The notes under the pieces are model-generated. The model was not told the origin of the DNA. It searched no databases and saw only the letters and a program-made list of their open reading frames with translations. Of a DNA stretch of 64,000 nucleotides, positions 45,315 to 56,712 are shown in pieces. Source of the stretch: Marasmius tenuissimus (Eukaryota; Basidiomycota; Agaricomycetes; Agaricales; Marasmiaceae); NCBI GenBank assembly GCA_029532415.1, contig JAQOTA010000052.1:2666001-2730000 (forward strand), in the 5' to 3' direction. The translations under genes were made by a program, and so were the position numbers. The stretch's first letter is position 1. Every line of letters starts with the position of its first letter.

Positions 45315-47130
45315 ATGGCGTCTACTAGTACGTGTCGTGAAGCATTTTCTGGTTCTTCTCAAGCCTGGTCAACGTTGATCACTCGTAATAGCACCTCCCG
45401 ACGACTTCATTGAAACTCTCGATGAGTTTGACGAGCAAATCAGGAAGGTCGAGGGGCAGCTCGCACAAATCAAGTCCCGGAGAAATCTGCGAGTGCCGAT
45501 CTGTCGCCTGCCTGTCGAAATTTTGGGAAGAATCTTGACCTCCAGTGGCACTGACACTTTTCCAACATCGAGGCCGAAGTATCCCTCGGCCATGAGCGTA
45601 TGTCGCCTTTGGCGTGCAGTGGCGATGAACACGCCCACAATGTGGTCAAAGCCCAACTTCTGTTGGCCGAAATGGGTACGGGAGACGATGAAGTACAGCA
45701 AGTCTATTCCGCTAGATATACAGTGGACGTCGTCGTACTCTGTTCCAGAACAGAGACAACTCGATGTATTGTTCGAGGTGGTAGAAGAGTGCTCGCGGGT
45801 TGCGAGCTTGGACTTTATCTCTCGTTCAGCACCCGACCTCACAACTTTACTCTCCAAAATGGTTCGCCCCGCGCCTCACGTCCACTTTATTCGTCTGGAA
45901 ACGCTTTACGAACACGATTTCTTCGTGATACCCGATAACTTTCTTGGGAAAGACGCCCCTCGACTCACCCACTTCCAAATTCGAGGATGTAGCGTTCCGT
46001 GGGGCTCTCCCATCTTACGGAATCTGACAACCTTGTCTATAGGCCGGGCAAGATTCGATGGCAGGAGTCCTTCGTTAGAGGATGTCTCTGAGACGTTACA
46101 AGCAGCGCCAATGCTCGAGACAGTAGACCTGTCAGACTTTCTTCCATTGGCCGCCAGCACCTCACTCCCGCGCGATACGAAGATCGACCTTCCCCGCCTA
46201 AAGTGTTTGCATCTCTCTTCGAGAGCCATAGTGGTAGCTACTCTCCTCCACCACATGTCGTTCCCCACAAGCGCAAGCATCCGTATGACAGTTCACCAGC
46301 TCGACAACTCTCAGGACTCCTTAGTCGAAGCCCTCTCCAGCCTCTTCTCAAACCCCTCCACGGCAACTAACCACTCGAGAACAGTCAGAACCCTTGTGCT
46401 GGACAACACTAGTACTGGAGGATATGGGCTTGTCATCAGAGCCTGGGATACCGATACAGACACGAACAACCCCCTTCACTACGACGTAACTCCTCAGCTT
46501 CATTGCGAGCTGGGAGGGGACGGCTGGAGCGCGTCTACGCTACTACTCTTGAAGAGATTGTTGCCTGCTCTAGGGCCACTTGCCGAGCTCAAAAGGCTGG
46601 AAGTTGGCCTTCCGGGTCTATCGCCGGATATCATGGTACCACATTTCGGAAAGTGCCCCCTCCTACACACCATCTCCATTAGTGACACTGGAAGCGCCTT
46701 GGATGTCGTCCAATCCTGGTCTCATAATCTCTCTCTTAACACGTTCCGGAAGGGGAAGGGGCGGCAAGCAAAGTCGAGCAAGAAAAACCGCAAGCGACCG
46801 GCGGTTGACGCCGTGGTGTTCCCCGCCTTGGAGACCGTCCGCGTATTTGACATAGATCTTGACGATCTCATGGACCCGCTCGTCAAATCGCTGAAACTTC
46901 GGTCGAAGTGTGGATTCCCTGTAAAGAAGATTCTTCTTGAGGAATGTAGGCACTTGCACGAGGAGGATATTACGAGGCTTAAAGAGGAATTCGAGGGTGA
47001 AGTCGTTTGGGATGGATGTGTATCGTATACAGAGGACGAAGGCGAATCAGATTACTTTGATTCGGATGATCCTTACCCAGAGGATGACTACTTTTACATG
47101 GACGAGGACGGTGGCTGGCCATACTACTGA
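45315..47130 (+). CDS. F-box-like protein 8
   Basis: Exon 1 of 13 bases (45315-45327, ATG GCG TCT ACT A), exon 2 from 45392; 583 residues. Close copy of F-box 7: ETLDEFDEQIRKVEGQLAQI, ICRLPVEILGRILTSS, SVCRLWRAVAMNTPTMWSK, NFLGKDAPRLTHFQIRG, PWGSPILRNLTTLSIG, FGKCPLLHTISIS. The basic linker is longer here (RQAKSSKKNRKRPAVDA). The acidic, aromatic end (EDDYFYMDEDGGWPYY) differs from that of F-box 7. The conserved N-terminal half against a shifting C-terminal half suggests selection on substrate binding, although that is inference. Confidence 0.86.
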
Positions 47131-47500
47131 AAACATTCTTCTGGGAGGTAAATACCTTTTTCAACATGTACATACCCACTACTCTATCTCGCCACTACAT
47201 GTCATTGTCATGTGCTCAGTAAAGGAATGTGCCCAAGGTGGAATTCCAGCACAATCATTGGACTTGTGGGCAATTGTGGGCGCCTTCTGCCCATTGTGGG
47301 CAACTTACATAATGGTCACTCGACGCGGCACGGGCTGCCAGCTCGTGCCAGTTGGTTCTTCTCGCCACCAACATCTCTCAGATTCTCTCTCAATCCTGTC
47401 CTCTACCTAAAAATTCTTGGGATACAATCCTCGTACTTCAGAACTACGCGAAGGCTTGGGCGCTTGGAGGCAAACGAAACCTCGAAGCTGCTCTGATAAA
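47131..47500. other. intergenic with short TTGTGGGC repeats
   Basis: Three copies of a TTGTGGGC unit occur within 47268-47310 upstream of F-box 9. No gene seen. Confidence 0.4.
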
Positions 47501-49273
47501 ATGACCTCCGACATTGGTGCGATTCGTGAACCATTTTGTGGGTCATCTCAATATTGACCAGATGCTACAGCATCTCTCGGCATCAACACTGTCGAAGAGT
47601 TTGATCAACATATTAGGAAGGTTGAAGAGCAACTTGAAGATCTCAAATACCAAAGAAATTTGCGGCTCCCAATCTGTCGTTTGCCCGTCAAAATCCTCGG
47701 GCGCATCTTCACCTTCAGCAATCATTCGAAAGTGAGCCCGGGGAAATCCAGCTCATTTTTGATTGCGCACGTATGTCGTCTTTGGCGTATGGTCGCACTG
47801 GACACGCCTTCGATGTGGTCGAAACCCGATTTTTCTAGACCAAAAGTGGCTCGGGAGATGATTGAATATACCAAGTCCATTCCACTTGATTTCGAATGGA
47901 GCAACCTATACCCTGCTCTACGCCGGACACATCTCGACCTTTTGTTAGAAGTGCTCGGGGAGAGTTCGTGTATCTCTAGTTTGGAGTTGGTCTGTTGTTC
48001 AGGATCCCACCTCACAACTCTTCTTAACAAGGCGATTCATCTTGCACCCTACTTACACTCCATTCGTTTAAGCATAGCTGACCCGTACAGTTTCGAGTCA
48101 TTCGTGATACCGGAGGACTTTCTCGGAAAATATGCCCCTCGGCTCGTTCACTTCGAGGTTCAGGGGTGTAACGCTCCCTGGGGATCTCCCATCTTGCACA
48201 ATCTCACGACCTTGTCTATAGGTTGGGAGGGTTTCAGAGGTGCGAATGCATCATTAGCGGACATTGCTATAACTTTACAAGCAGCAACGGCTCTGGAAGT
48301 GGTGGAGATCTCGGACTTTTCTCTCTCCCACACAGACCTCACGCTTCCGCAGGGGATAACGCTGCCACGACTTAAACGCCTCTATCTCTCTGCAGGGGGT
48401 GCAGCGGTTGCCGCTCTCCTCCACCGCATGTCGCTTCCCGCCAGTACTGCCATCCATCTCAAAGTTGTATGGCTCGGCAATGCGGAGGACTCCTTGGTCG
48501 ATTGCATTTCCGGTCTCTTCTTGCATGTGTCTACGACACCGAAACATCCAAGGACAATCAAGACTCTCTGTCTAGATCACTTCGTTGTCTACGATTTTGT
48601 TCTCAGAGCTTGGAATGTCGGAATCAGCCACCCGGGCCACAGTGACGAGTTTGAAGACCCACTACCCCATTTCCGTTGCGACCTAGGGAACTCCATTTCC
48701 GGTGAGCCTCCACTGCCTTTGTCGCTATTGCAGAGGCTACTTGCTAGCCTAGGCCCACTTGTCAACCTCGAAACATTGGGGATCAGCCTTTCAGTTTTAT
48801 CCCCAGATATCATGGCCCAGTCTTTCGGACGATGTGCTTTCCTTCACACCATCGCCATTCAGGGCATACGACATGCCTCGAACGTCATTTGCTCTTTGTC
48901 TCAAACCTTCTCTACTACCTCGGAAGCACTCGTGGGACCCGCGGAGGGAAAGATGGGGAACGCGAGCTCAAACACGGAGGAAGGTGAACGAACGAACGTC
49001 AATGAGGGAGCGTTGGCCTATCCTGCGTTGAGAACTCTCATCATATCCGGAGTAGATTTCGACGGTCTCATGTCTCCCTTAATCGACTCTCTCCAGCTGC
49101 GCACGAAATCCGGTTGTCCGATGGGGGAGGTAGATCTGAATTATTGTAGGAATTTTCGCTCCGACGATGTTGGCACTCTTCAAGAGAACACGGGTGTCAG
49201 TGTTGTATGGGACGGGTATGATTCAGACTCAGATAAGTCGGAATCGGAATCGAATGATCCTTATGGAAATTGA
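47501..49273 (+). CDS. F-box-like protein 9
   Basis: Exon 1 of 16 bases (47501-47516, MTSDI), exon 2 from 47571; 572 residues. TVEEFDQHIRKVEEQLEDL, F-box ICRLPVKILGRIFTFS (Lys replaces the usual Glu in LPxEI) and HVCRLWRMVALDTPSMWSK, DFLGKYAPRLVHFEVQG, PWGSPILHNLTTLSIG, FGRCAFLHTIAIQG. The linker before ALAYPALRTLIISGVDF is acidic and Asn-rich rather than basic, unlike F-box 7 and 8. Ends DSDSDKSESESNDPYGN. Most similar to F-box 10. The Lys in the F-box could weaken Skp1 binding, but this is untested. Confidence 0.85.
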
Positions 49274-49832
49274 GTATCATGGTTCGATTCCAGTTTGACA
49301 ACCTCGCGTTATAAGTAACAGGACTACATTCATATTCAGAATATTACTCTTTCTTATTATTTTGTCTGTAATCGCTGGCTCATAACCAAGGCTATGGATC
49401 AGATGGGCAGCGACGATTTGCTCCGAGTCAACGCTGTAGCTCGGCACCTACACCGTACAAGTGACAGTTAATCAAATTCATGTCCATACATATATATAGT
49501 CAGACTCTGGTCAGACTAGTAGTGATGATGCCCTTCTAACTGCTTCTGTCAACCTCCCGCTCATGCTCATGCAAAGACAGACTCGCGAGTCGCAGGGACT
49601 TCTCTTCTGTGAAATCTTTGCCATTGTTGGAAATATGTAAACGATGTTTGTCTTACGACGTGTCGCGGCTACTTGTATCTTGACTCTACCCCACTATCTC
49701 TGTGAAATCGAGCACTGTGTTTGGTTCGAAACCGTCGTTATTCAACGCTCAGCTCTTATATTGCGGAAGATACTGGAGAATTAGGGCATCGTGTGTTGAG
49801 GAAACCGGGCAGGCTAAGGCTGCTTTGGCAAA
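49274..49832. other. intergenic, promoter of F-box 10
   Basis: No gene recognised. A TATATATA tract at about 49490-49497 could be a promoter element of F-box 10, though it lies 340 bases upstream. Confidence 0.35.
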
Positions 49833-51664
49833 ATGGTATCCATTGGTGCGTTTCACGAAGCATTCTTGGACCTCCTTGACATTGACTACGTTTTTTGACA
49901 CTGTTTGAAGGTTCTATCAACTCTGTCGAAGAGTTCGACCGGGAAATCAGAAAAGTTGAAGGGCAGCTCGAAGATCTCAAATATCAAAGAAATTTGCGAC
50001 TCCCAATCTGCCGTTTGCCCGTTGAGATTCTCGGGCGAATCTTCACCTTTAGCACACACTCGATGTGGAGCCCACGAGAACCAAAATTCCCTTTAGCCAT
50101 GCACGTATGTCGCCTCTGGCGTATGATCGCAGGGGACACATCCACACTGTGGTCGAAACCCAACCTTTCCTGGCCAAAACTGGCTTGGGAGATGATCAGT
50201 TACAGCAGATCTGTTCCACTCGAGATAGAATGGAGTCCTCAGCACCCCCCGATACAACCTTCGCACCTCGCTCTTTTGCTGGAGATAATGGGACAGGGCT
50301 CACGCATCTCCCACTTGGGCCTTGTCTTCCGTTCAGCGTCTTACCTTACGACTCTCCTTGCCAAAATGATTCATCCAGCACCTCACCTTCACTCCGTTCG
50401 TTTGGACACGGAATACAGCACCGATTCATTCACCATACCAGAGAACTTTCTGGGAAAACACGCGCCTCGGCTCGTCCACTTCGAGGTTCGAGGATGTAAT
50501 ATTCCCTGGAGATCTCCGGTATTGCACAATCTCACGACCTTATCTGTAGGCCGAATAAACCTTAGCAGTGCCAGCGCATCACTGGAGGATATTGCTGTGA
50601 CTTTGCAGGCAGCAACGGCCCTCGAGGTCGTGGAGATTTCAGACTTTCTTCTATCACACACGAACGTCACGCTTCCACAGGGTATAGAGATAGAGTTACC
50701 ACGTCTGAAACATCTCTATCTCTCTTCGAGAGGTGCAGTGTTGGCCGCTCTTCTCCATCACATGTCTTTTCCCGCCAGCACCACTATGCATCTTGCAACC
50801 GTTGACTGTGCCGAAGACTCTTTGGTCGATTACCTTTCCAGCGTCTTCTCGGACGTGTCTACGACACCGAACCATCCAAGAACAGTTAAGACTCTCGTGC
50901 TAGACCATCATGACGATTCCACCTTTTCTCTCAGGGCCTGGGATGTCGGTGTCGGCCGCCCTGAACTCTCTCCTCCCCACTTGCGGTGTCATCTGGGAAA
51001 AGACCAACTCAACGACGCGCTTGTGCCGCATCTATTAGAAAGGCTGAGCCCCGGCTTAGGCCAGCTCGTCGATCTTGAAATACTGCATATTGGCCTGTCG
51101 GTTTTCCCGGAAGAGGTCATGGCTCATTCTTTCGGGAACTGCTCTAGCCTTCACACCATCGTCATTCAGGGGCTATGTGCTTCGGACATCATCTTTTCTT
51201 TATCCCATACCCTTCCCTCTCTCTCTGAAACATCTGTAGACCCTAGCGGGAACTTGGACTCGAAGAATCGAGAGCCACCGAGGAACGCCCCTGCATTAGT
51301 CTATCCTGAACTGAAGACCCTTGCTATTTCCGATGTGAATTTTGACGGTCTCATGTCCCCCTTGATCGAATCTCTTCGACGACGCACGGAATGTGGTTCT
51401 CCCATCGGAGAAGTAGATCTAGGCTGCTGCAGACACCTACGCCGCGACGATGTTGGCAGGCTCCGAGATGAAGTTGATACGAACGTTGTATGGGACGGGA
51501 ACGAACTGGGGGCAGATGACTCGGATGACTCGGATGACCCAGAAAAGTTTGCTCCCTACATAACTTATGCTCCATACGGAACTTATGCCCCCTACTTGTA
51601 TGGAGACGAATTGTATGCAGGCGAATTGGATGGGGGGGATCATGATTCGGACGCGGAATTTTGA
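49833..51664 (+). CDS. F-box-like protein 10
   Basis: Last member of the plus-strand array. Exon 1 of 13 bases (49833-49845, MVSI), exon 2 from 49911; 588 residues. SVEEFDREIRKVEGQLEDL, F-box ICRLPVEILGRIFTFS and HVCRLWRMIAGDTSTLWSK, NFLGKHAPRLVHFEVRG, PWRSPVLHNLTTLSVG, LPRLKHLYLSSRGAVLAALL, FGNCSSLHTIVIQG. The C-terminus has a Tyr/Pro-rich repeat (YITYAPYGTYAPYLYGDELY) within an acidic tail. The continuous frame also opens with an internal Met at 49895, but this lies in the predicted intron; the tiny exon matches the relatives and keeps the coiled-coil. Confidence 0.85.
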
Positions 51665-52860
51665 GATCCTCGTCTTGTGGAGTACATTTCTATCGCTTTG
51701 CTATATTGTTTTGATTACTTGCACACGCTAGGATATAACCAAGATTGCTGTAATTAGAAGTGTATGTACCTCGGATGGAATGGATAACTTATTGACGCTT
51801 TCTCGTCACTCACTGTGTCCTTGAGATTACAACCGCCTGACGGATTGGTAGATTACTATACCTGGCCAAGATAAGTCACTTTTGCAGACGCGGTTTCCGC
51901 GCTCTACTACTCCCTAAATAAAGTTGATAATCTGATTCTAGAGGGTCAAAAACCCTTAACCTGACTTTCTTGGGTTTTTTAGAGGGATGTAGCTCTTCTC
52001 GGGCAATGCCCGAGCTGGACCAGGAAGTGTAACTGGTAAAAGTCACGGCAAGTCACGGCGCGGCAGCGCCTAATTTGCCATCACCCTCTCCTCACATTGT
52101 CGCGGGCGGTCCACAAGAATTCTTCTGTAAAATCCTTCCATGGCAATGGTTCACCACAAAATTTAGGATATTAGAGGAGCTATAGTGAGACTCGGACTTG
52201 GTACAGCTTTGCAGACACACCAGTAGGCGCAATATATAGTTCCCGGAGAAGTTACACGTGTGATACAGTCGCGATTTCGTACATTTTGCGTCGTAGAAGA
52301 ACAACACGACAGAATTTCCCCTGGATACTTCGTAGTCATGATATAGGGTACCAGATTGAACTTCAAAAAAATTGGCGAGTCGGGAAGGTGAGGGGAAGTG
52401 GTATAAAATCGGGCAGTTACTTATCCTGGACGTGAACACATCGTGGCCAGGTACAGTAGGACCATATTGCTTCAATTTCAGCCTGGTATGTTGCCTTGAC
52501 AACTACATAGCATCGACTCATAGAAATAGCCCACATCTACCTGAAGGATTGAACCGCCAGGTCTCGAGCCTTTCAAAAATTATTTAACCGAGGAATGTGG
52601 GCACTGGGCGGGGTAGACGACTGCCGGAAAACTTTGAAAGGAGGGCGTTTGGCGCCACGAGCGCGGCTTCGATGTTCGACAACGGGGAAAAAATCAGACC
52701 TTCCTCTGAAGAGGGCTCCGATGTATGCTCATCTCGGTCGACGGGCAATCACTCCGCTGATACGGGTTTCACTTACAATTGGAAAATAAGCGCCCAAGTT
52801 TCCGTATATAACGAGGCGACCAGGTACATACCTGAAACTCCTCCCTTCCGGCTCCCACCA
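51665..52860. other. intergenic with palindromic repeat-like segment
   Basis: No gene before the reductase start at 52861. The frame continues open upstream to 52597, but only from non-ATG codons or a Met at 52672, with no family similarity. The segment 51880-52080 is described separately. Confidence 0.4.
51880..52080. repeat. palindrome-rich segment, possible MITE remnant
   Basis: It contains a perfect hairpin CTCGGGC-AAT-GCCCGAG at about 51997-52013, an inverted pair AAAAACCC (51949 on) with GGGTTTTT (51971 on), and a tandem AAGTCACGGC at 52040-52060. Such nested palindromes are typical of small transposon remnants, but I could not define terminal repeats or a target duplication. Confidence 0.35.
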
Positions 52861-53997
52861 ATGTCCACAGAAGGCACAAAACCTCCGACCTCCTCCTCCG
52901 ACCCTGTTCTAGTTACAGGTGGCTCAGGCTTCATCGGCAGCGCGCTCGTTGCCGCGCTCCTCGAACAGGGCCACATCGTACACACAACAGTTCGTTCCCT
53001 CGCCAATAAAAAGAAAGTTGCACCTCTCCATGCCCTGTCATCAAAATATCCATCTCGCCTGAATATTTTTGAAGCCGACCTTTTGAAACCCGAATCCTTC
53101 GACGCAGCAATAGCGGGATGCGCCGTAGTTCACCATGTAGCCTCTCCTTTCCGGATGCCAGAGAAGATTGTGGACGGAGAGAAGGAAATGGTTACTCCAG
53201 CGATCGAGGGTGTAATAAATGTCTTTGGGAGTGTCGAACGGACGAGTAGTGTCAAGCGCGTTGTCTTGACCAGCACGGTTGGGGCGATCTTTGGGTCGTA
53301 TAGCGACGTCTTGGAGAGGATGGAGGGTGGGAGGTTGAGCGAGAAGTATTGGAACGAGAGTAGCAGTGTGAAGAAGAACCCGTACCATTACGGGAAGACG
53401 GTGGCGGAGAAGGAAGCGTGGAAATTTCATGAGGCGCAGGAGGAGGAGGGAAATGGGAAGAAACGGTGGGATTTGGTGGTCATCAATCCGGGATTGGTGC
53501 TTGGACCAAGTTTGGCTCCGGAGAGCGAGAGCGGGAGTTTGTTTCTGCTAGACGAGTTGATGGGTGGAGGGTTGTTCTTTGGGGTCCCGGATTTGAGCTT
53601 CGCGATCGTGGACGTTAGGGATGTAGTTGCGGCTCATTGCGCAGCTGCAAATCGACCGAATGCTCATGGGAGATATGTCGTCGTTGCCGAGAAGGAGATG
53701 GTGAGGTTCATTACCATTGCGGGAGTTGTCAGGCAGCAGGTCGAGGGTTTGAGAAGACTTTTCATTCCAAGTTGGCAGATTCCGAACTGGGTCGTCCGGT
53801 TGGTGGGGCCACTTTTTGGCCTGGACAATGTATTTATTCGGGAGCATATCGGGGTGAGATTCACGGTGGACAACGATAGGGCGATCGAGGAGCTGGGAGT
53901 CGAGTACAGACCGCTGGAAGAGACTTTACGGGATCATTGTGCATGTCGGCTCAAGCAACGGCAAGGAGGCGGAGAGAAGGAAACGAGCACAACTTGA
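52861..53997 (+). CDS. extended SDR reductase (dihydroflavonol reductase / 3-beta-HSD-like)
   Basis: NAD(P)-dependent oxidoreductase of the extended short-chain dehydrogenase family, 378 residues, single exon. MSTEGTKPP precedes the Rossmann motif VTGGSGFIGSALVAALLEQG (TGxxGxxG). The adenosine-site region is VHTTVRSLANKKKV; further blocks are ADLLKPESFDAAIAGC, VVHHVASPF, VKRVVLTSTVGAIFG, the catalytic YHYGKTVAEKEAW (YxxxK), and VVINPGLVLGPSL. The late segment PNWVVRLVGPLFGLDNVF could be amphipathic or membrane-associated, as in sterol-type members. Neighbouring lactonase and Dabb genes on either strand hint at a small metabolic group, but there is no core biosynthetic enzyme nearby. Substrate unknown. 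Confidence 0.85.
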   Translation: MSTEGTKPPTSSSDPVLVTGGSGFIGSALVAALLEQGHIVHTTVRSLANKKKVAPLHALSSKYPSRLNIFEADLLKPESFDAAIAGCAVVHHVASPFRMPEKIVDGEKEMVTPAIEGVINVFGSVERTSSVKRVVLTSTVGAIFGSYSDVLERMEGGRLSEKYWNESSSVKKNPYHYGKTVAEKEAWKFHEAQEEEGNGKKRWDLVVINPGLVLGPSLAPESESGSLFLLDELMGGGLFFGVPDLSFAIVDVRDVVAAHCAAANRPNAHGRYVVVAEKEMVRFITIAGVVRQQVEGLRRLFIPSWQIPNWVVRLVGPLFGLDNVFIREHIGVRFTVDNDRAIEELGVEYRPLEETLRDHCACRLKQRQGGGEKETSTT

Positions 53998-54179
53998 GCT
54001 GGTTTTCGGAATACTTGAGCTTTGGTAATTGGAGACAGAGGCTTCCTGTTACGACTTACAGTAGTTGTGTCGATTTACGATGAAGCGCGTAAGACTACCT
54101 GAACAGTGAGAGCATCCAAGCATCATGGGGACGCTGGCTCTCATGGGAACTCGAACTTTCTCATGATTTCCTATATACC

Positions 54180-55125
54180 ATGTCTCTTCCACCTCCATCT
54201 TCCAACCAAGCGTACTGTGACGTTTCCGCACTCGAAGCGGGACATGTCCGTCTCCCAACCGAGCGCTTCATTCACGACGGTAAACCAGGCGAAGTAGTCG
54301 CTGCACCATCGCTCTCATTCCTCCTTCGACATTCTAAAACCGGCCACAAGTTCCTCTTCGACCTAGGAATTCGAAAAGACTGGGAGAATTACCCTCCTGC
54401 CACCGTCCGATTCATCAAAAACGACCCCCGCATCGACGTTAAACAGGACGTCTTCGAGTCACTCCAGAAGGGTGGTCTCACTCCTGCGGATATTGACATC
54501 GTTTGCCTATCGCACCTCCATTACGACCATATCGGGGACACAAGGCCGTTCGTGAACAGTACATTCCTGGTGGGAGGTCCTGCGAAGACCTTGGTCACAC
54601 CGGGCTACCCAGCTGACTTGGAGTCTGGATTCGCGAGCGATCTTCTCCCGGCGGGACGTACGAAATTCTTGGATATGGAGGAGTGGGAGTCGCTGGGACC
54701 TTTCCCTCGCGCACTAGACTATTATGGAGACGGAAGTCTGTATATAATCGATGCTGTGGGTTACGGATGGCTGTTGTCAGCTCATTGGCTCATGGATCCG
54801 GTTTTCACAGGCAGGTCATCTACCAGGACACATCAATATCGTCGTTCGCACGTCAAGCGACGGCGGGTGGCTGCTTTTGGGTGGTGACAGCGCTCACCAT
54901 TGGAGATTGGTCACAGGTGAATCCCGTATCGCGGATGTCGATCTAACTGGACGACCAGGCGGATGCGCCCATGTCGACAAGAAAGCGGCGGAAAAGAATT
55001 TGGAAAGGATGAGGGCGTTTATGCAACTTCCTCGGACGAGGATTTTGCTAGCGCACGATGAGCCGTGGTATAGTGAGAACAAAGACGGAGACGCCTTCTT
55101 GCCAGGTAAGATGCCATCGGTGTAG
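54180..55125 (+). CDS. metallo-beta-lactamase-fold hydrolase, lactonase-like (intact copy 4)
   Basis: Exons 54180-54755 and 54811-55125, 296 residues, the same length and intron site as copy 1 at 15615-16570. Zinc ligands are complete: [40 protein letters not shown]. Start MSLPPPSSNQAYCDVSALEA matches copy 1 ([20 protein letters not shown]). No signal peptide. It is tail-to-tail with a Dabb-domain gene (stop codons about 90 bases apart), and a deleted copy of the same pair follows. A TATATA sequence sits just before the ATG, too close to act as a TATA box. Likely substrates are lactones or related esters; not proven. Confidence 0.87.
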
Positions 55126-55218
55126 GATCGATTCGTGGATAGTAGATGTCAAAGCTAGCTTGAATATTCATCAGAATCATATGACATCATGTACATAACC
55201 TCCCATGTGACACGCTGA

Positions 55219-55666
55219 TCAAAACTGCCCTGGCTCGAAATCCACGACACGGATAACATTGATGACCCCCTTCAATAAGTTCTTGAACTCTTCGTGTGCT
55301 GGATCCTCTTCCACGTAGTACCTCCGATCTTCTGTGCTCTCAAACTCGGATATGGACACATGTGTGACGCCTCCCTATAGAAAGAGGTCAACATTCGTTC
55401 GTGAGGGATGTCGGTAATTCGACTTACCTGAAGCCCTTCTGTCGAATTGTCGATGCCACCGGTGGCCGATTTGATATACGGTTTCTTGGTTTTTGGGTGG
55501 ATGCATTTATCTTTGAGGCCGAGCATCCCAGAGCAAATCTAAGTATTGGGATGGTATGTAAGGATTGAGCTGGGCCGGATCGTGATTCGATACTGCTTAC
55601 CTCTGCAATCTTCTCGGGTGAAGTGCCCGAATTGAAGCTGAATTGGACAATGTGAACAATAGGCAT
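55219..55666 (-). CDS. stress-responsive A/B-barrel (Dabb) protein 1
   Basis: Small protein of the dimeric alpha/beta-barrel Dabb family. Three exons: MPIVHIVQFSFNSGTSPEKI, then MLGLKDKCIHPKTKKPYIKS to GGIDNSTEGLQ, then VTHVSISEFE, DRRYYVEEDPAHEEFKN and VVDFEPGQF before the stop at 55221-55219. HIVQFSF and the HxxFK-type ending are standard for the family, which includes polyketide cyclases and stress-induced proteins of unknown activity. It is convergent with the lactonase before it. A near-identical copy lies 0.9 kb to the right. Confidence 0.82.
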
Positions 55667-55781
55667 AGTGAACGTTGGAATGAAGGATCGTGTGGTGATC
55701 AAGTGGCTCAAATAGTGTTCCCGCAAGGGATTTAGGGTAGGTTCACTTGGCAACATTCGGGCGCGGATAGGCCGCAGATGC

Positions 55782-55984
55782 TGAATGTCGTCGTTCGCAT
55801 GTCGAATGGCGGCGGATGGCTGCTTTTGGATGGTGACAGCGCCCACCACTGGAGATTGGTCTTGGAAAGGATGAGGGCGTTCATGCAACTTCATCGGAGG
55901 ATTTTGCTGGCGCATGATGAACCCTGGTATAACAAGAGGAATGGACGGAGAGGCGTTTGTGCCAGGTAAGATACCGTCGAAGTA
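55782..55984 (+). pseudogene. C-terminal fragment of lactonase (copy 5)
   Basis: Matches the second exon of copy 4 from the INIVVRTSSDGG position (here LNVVVRMSNGGG) through [10 protein letters not shown]. It then jumps directly to LERMRAFMQL, missing about 90 bases, and continues to [10 protein letters not shown] before a frameshift. The first half with the zinc motif is absent. It occupies the same place relative to Dabb 2 that copy 4 has relative to Dabb 1. Confidence 0.8.
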
Positions 55985-56089
55985 GGATCGCTTCGTAGAT
56001 GGCAGACGCAAAAAGCTTGAGAGCCTCCATACCATTCATACTTTATCAAAGTACATGACATTGTGTACCCTCCCCATCTGGTACACTGA

Positions 56090-56535
56090 TCAAAACTTTC
56101 CTGGTTCGAAATCCACGACGCGGACAACATCTGCGACTCCTTGCACCAAGTTCTTGAAGTCGTTATGCGCTGGATCCTCTTCCACGTAGTACCTCCGATC
56201 TTCTGCGTTCTCAAACTCGGATATGAACACATGTGTGATACCTCCCTGTAGAAAGAGGTAAACATTCGTTCGCAAGAGGTCGGTGATTCGACTCACCTGA
56301 AGCCCTTCTAACGAATTGTCGATGCCGCCCATCGCCGATTTGATGTATGGTTTCTTGGTTTTTGGGTGGATGCAATTATCCTTGAGGCCGAGCATCGTAG
56401 AACACATCTGAGTATTGGGATGGAATGTAAGGATCAAGCTGGGCCGGATCATAATTCGATGCTGCTTACCTCTGCAATCTTCTCGGGTGAGGTGCTCGAA
56501 TTGAAACCGAATTGGACGACGTGAACGATGGGCAT
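56090..56535 (-). CDS. stress-responsive A/B-barrel (Dabb) protein 2
   Basis: Tandem copy of Dabb 1 with the same three-exon layout: MPIVHVVQFGFNSSTSPEKI, MLGLKDNCIHPKTKKPYIKS, ITHVFISEFENAEDRRYYVE, DPAHNDFKN, VVDFEPGKF. All splice sites are kept and there is no disabling change, so both copies are probably functional. Upstream sequence is also duplicated (a shared TTAGGGTAGGTT and AACATTCG block), so both may be regulated alike. Confidence 0.82.
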
Positions 56536-56712
56536 AGTGGAACGTTGGAATGAAGGATCGTGGAGTAGTTGAGCGGCTTATATAGTGTCTTCGTAAGAGA
56601 ATTAGGGTAGGTTTATTTTGCAACATTCGAGTGCGCACAGGCCGCAAATGCTGAAAAAGATTGTGTAGTTCTCGTGCTGAGATATACGAGCCTGCTTCCA
56701 TCTCCTAATCCG

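Noticed and set aside
47268..47310. TTGTGGGC triplicate as a CRISPR-like or regulatory array
   Set aside because: There are only three short, unevenly spaced copies in a eukaryotic intergenic region, which is most likely simple repeat sequence.
52597..52860. N-terminal extension of the reductase frame
   Set aside because: It begins at a non-ATG codon and shows no similarity to the family; the ATG at 52861 sits just before the Rossmann fold as expected.
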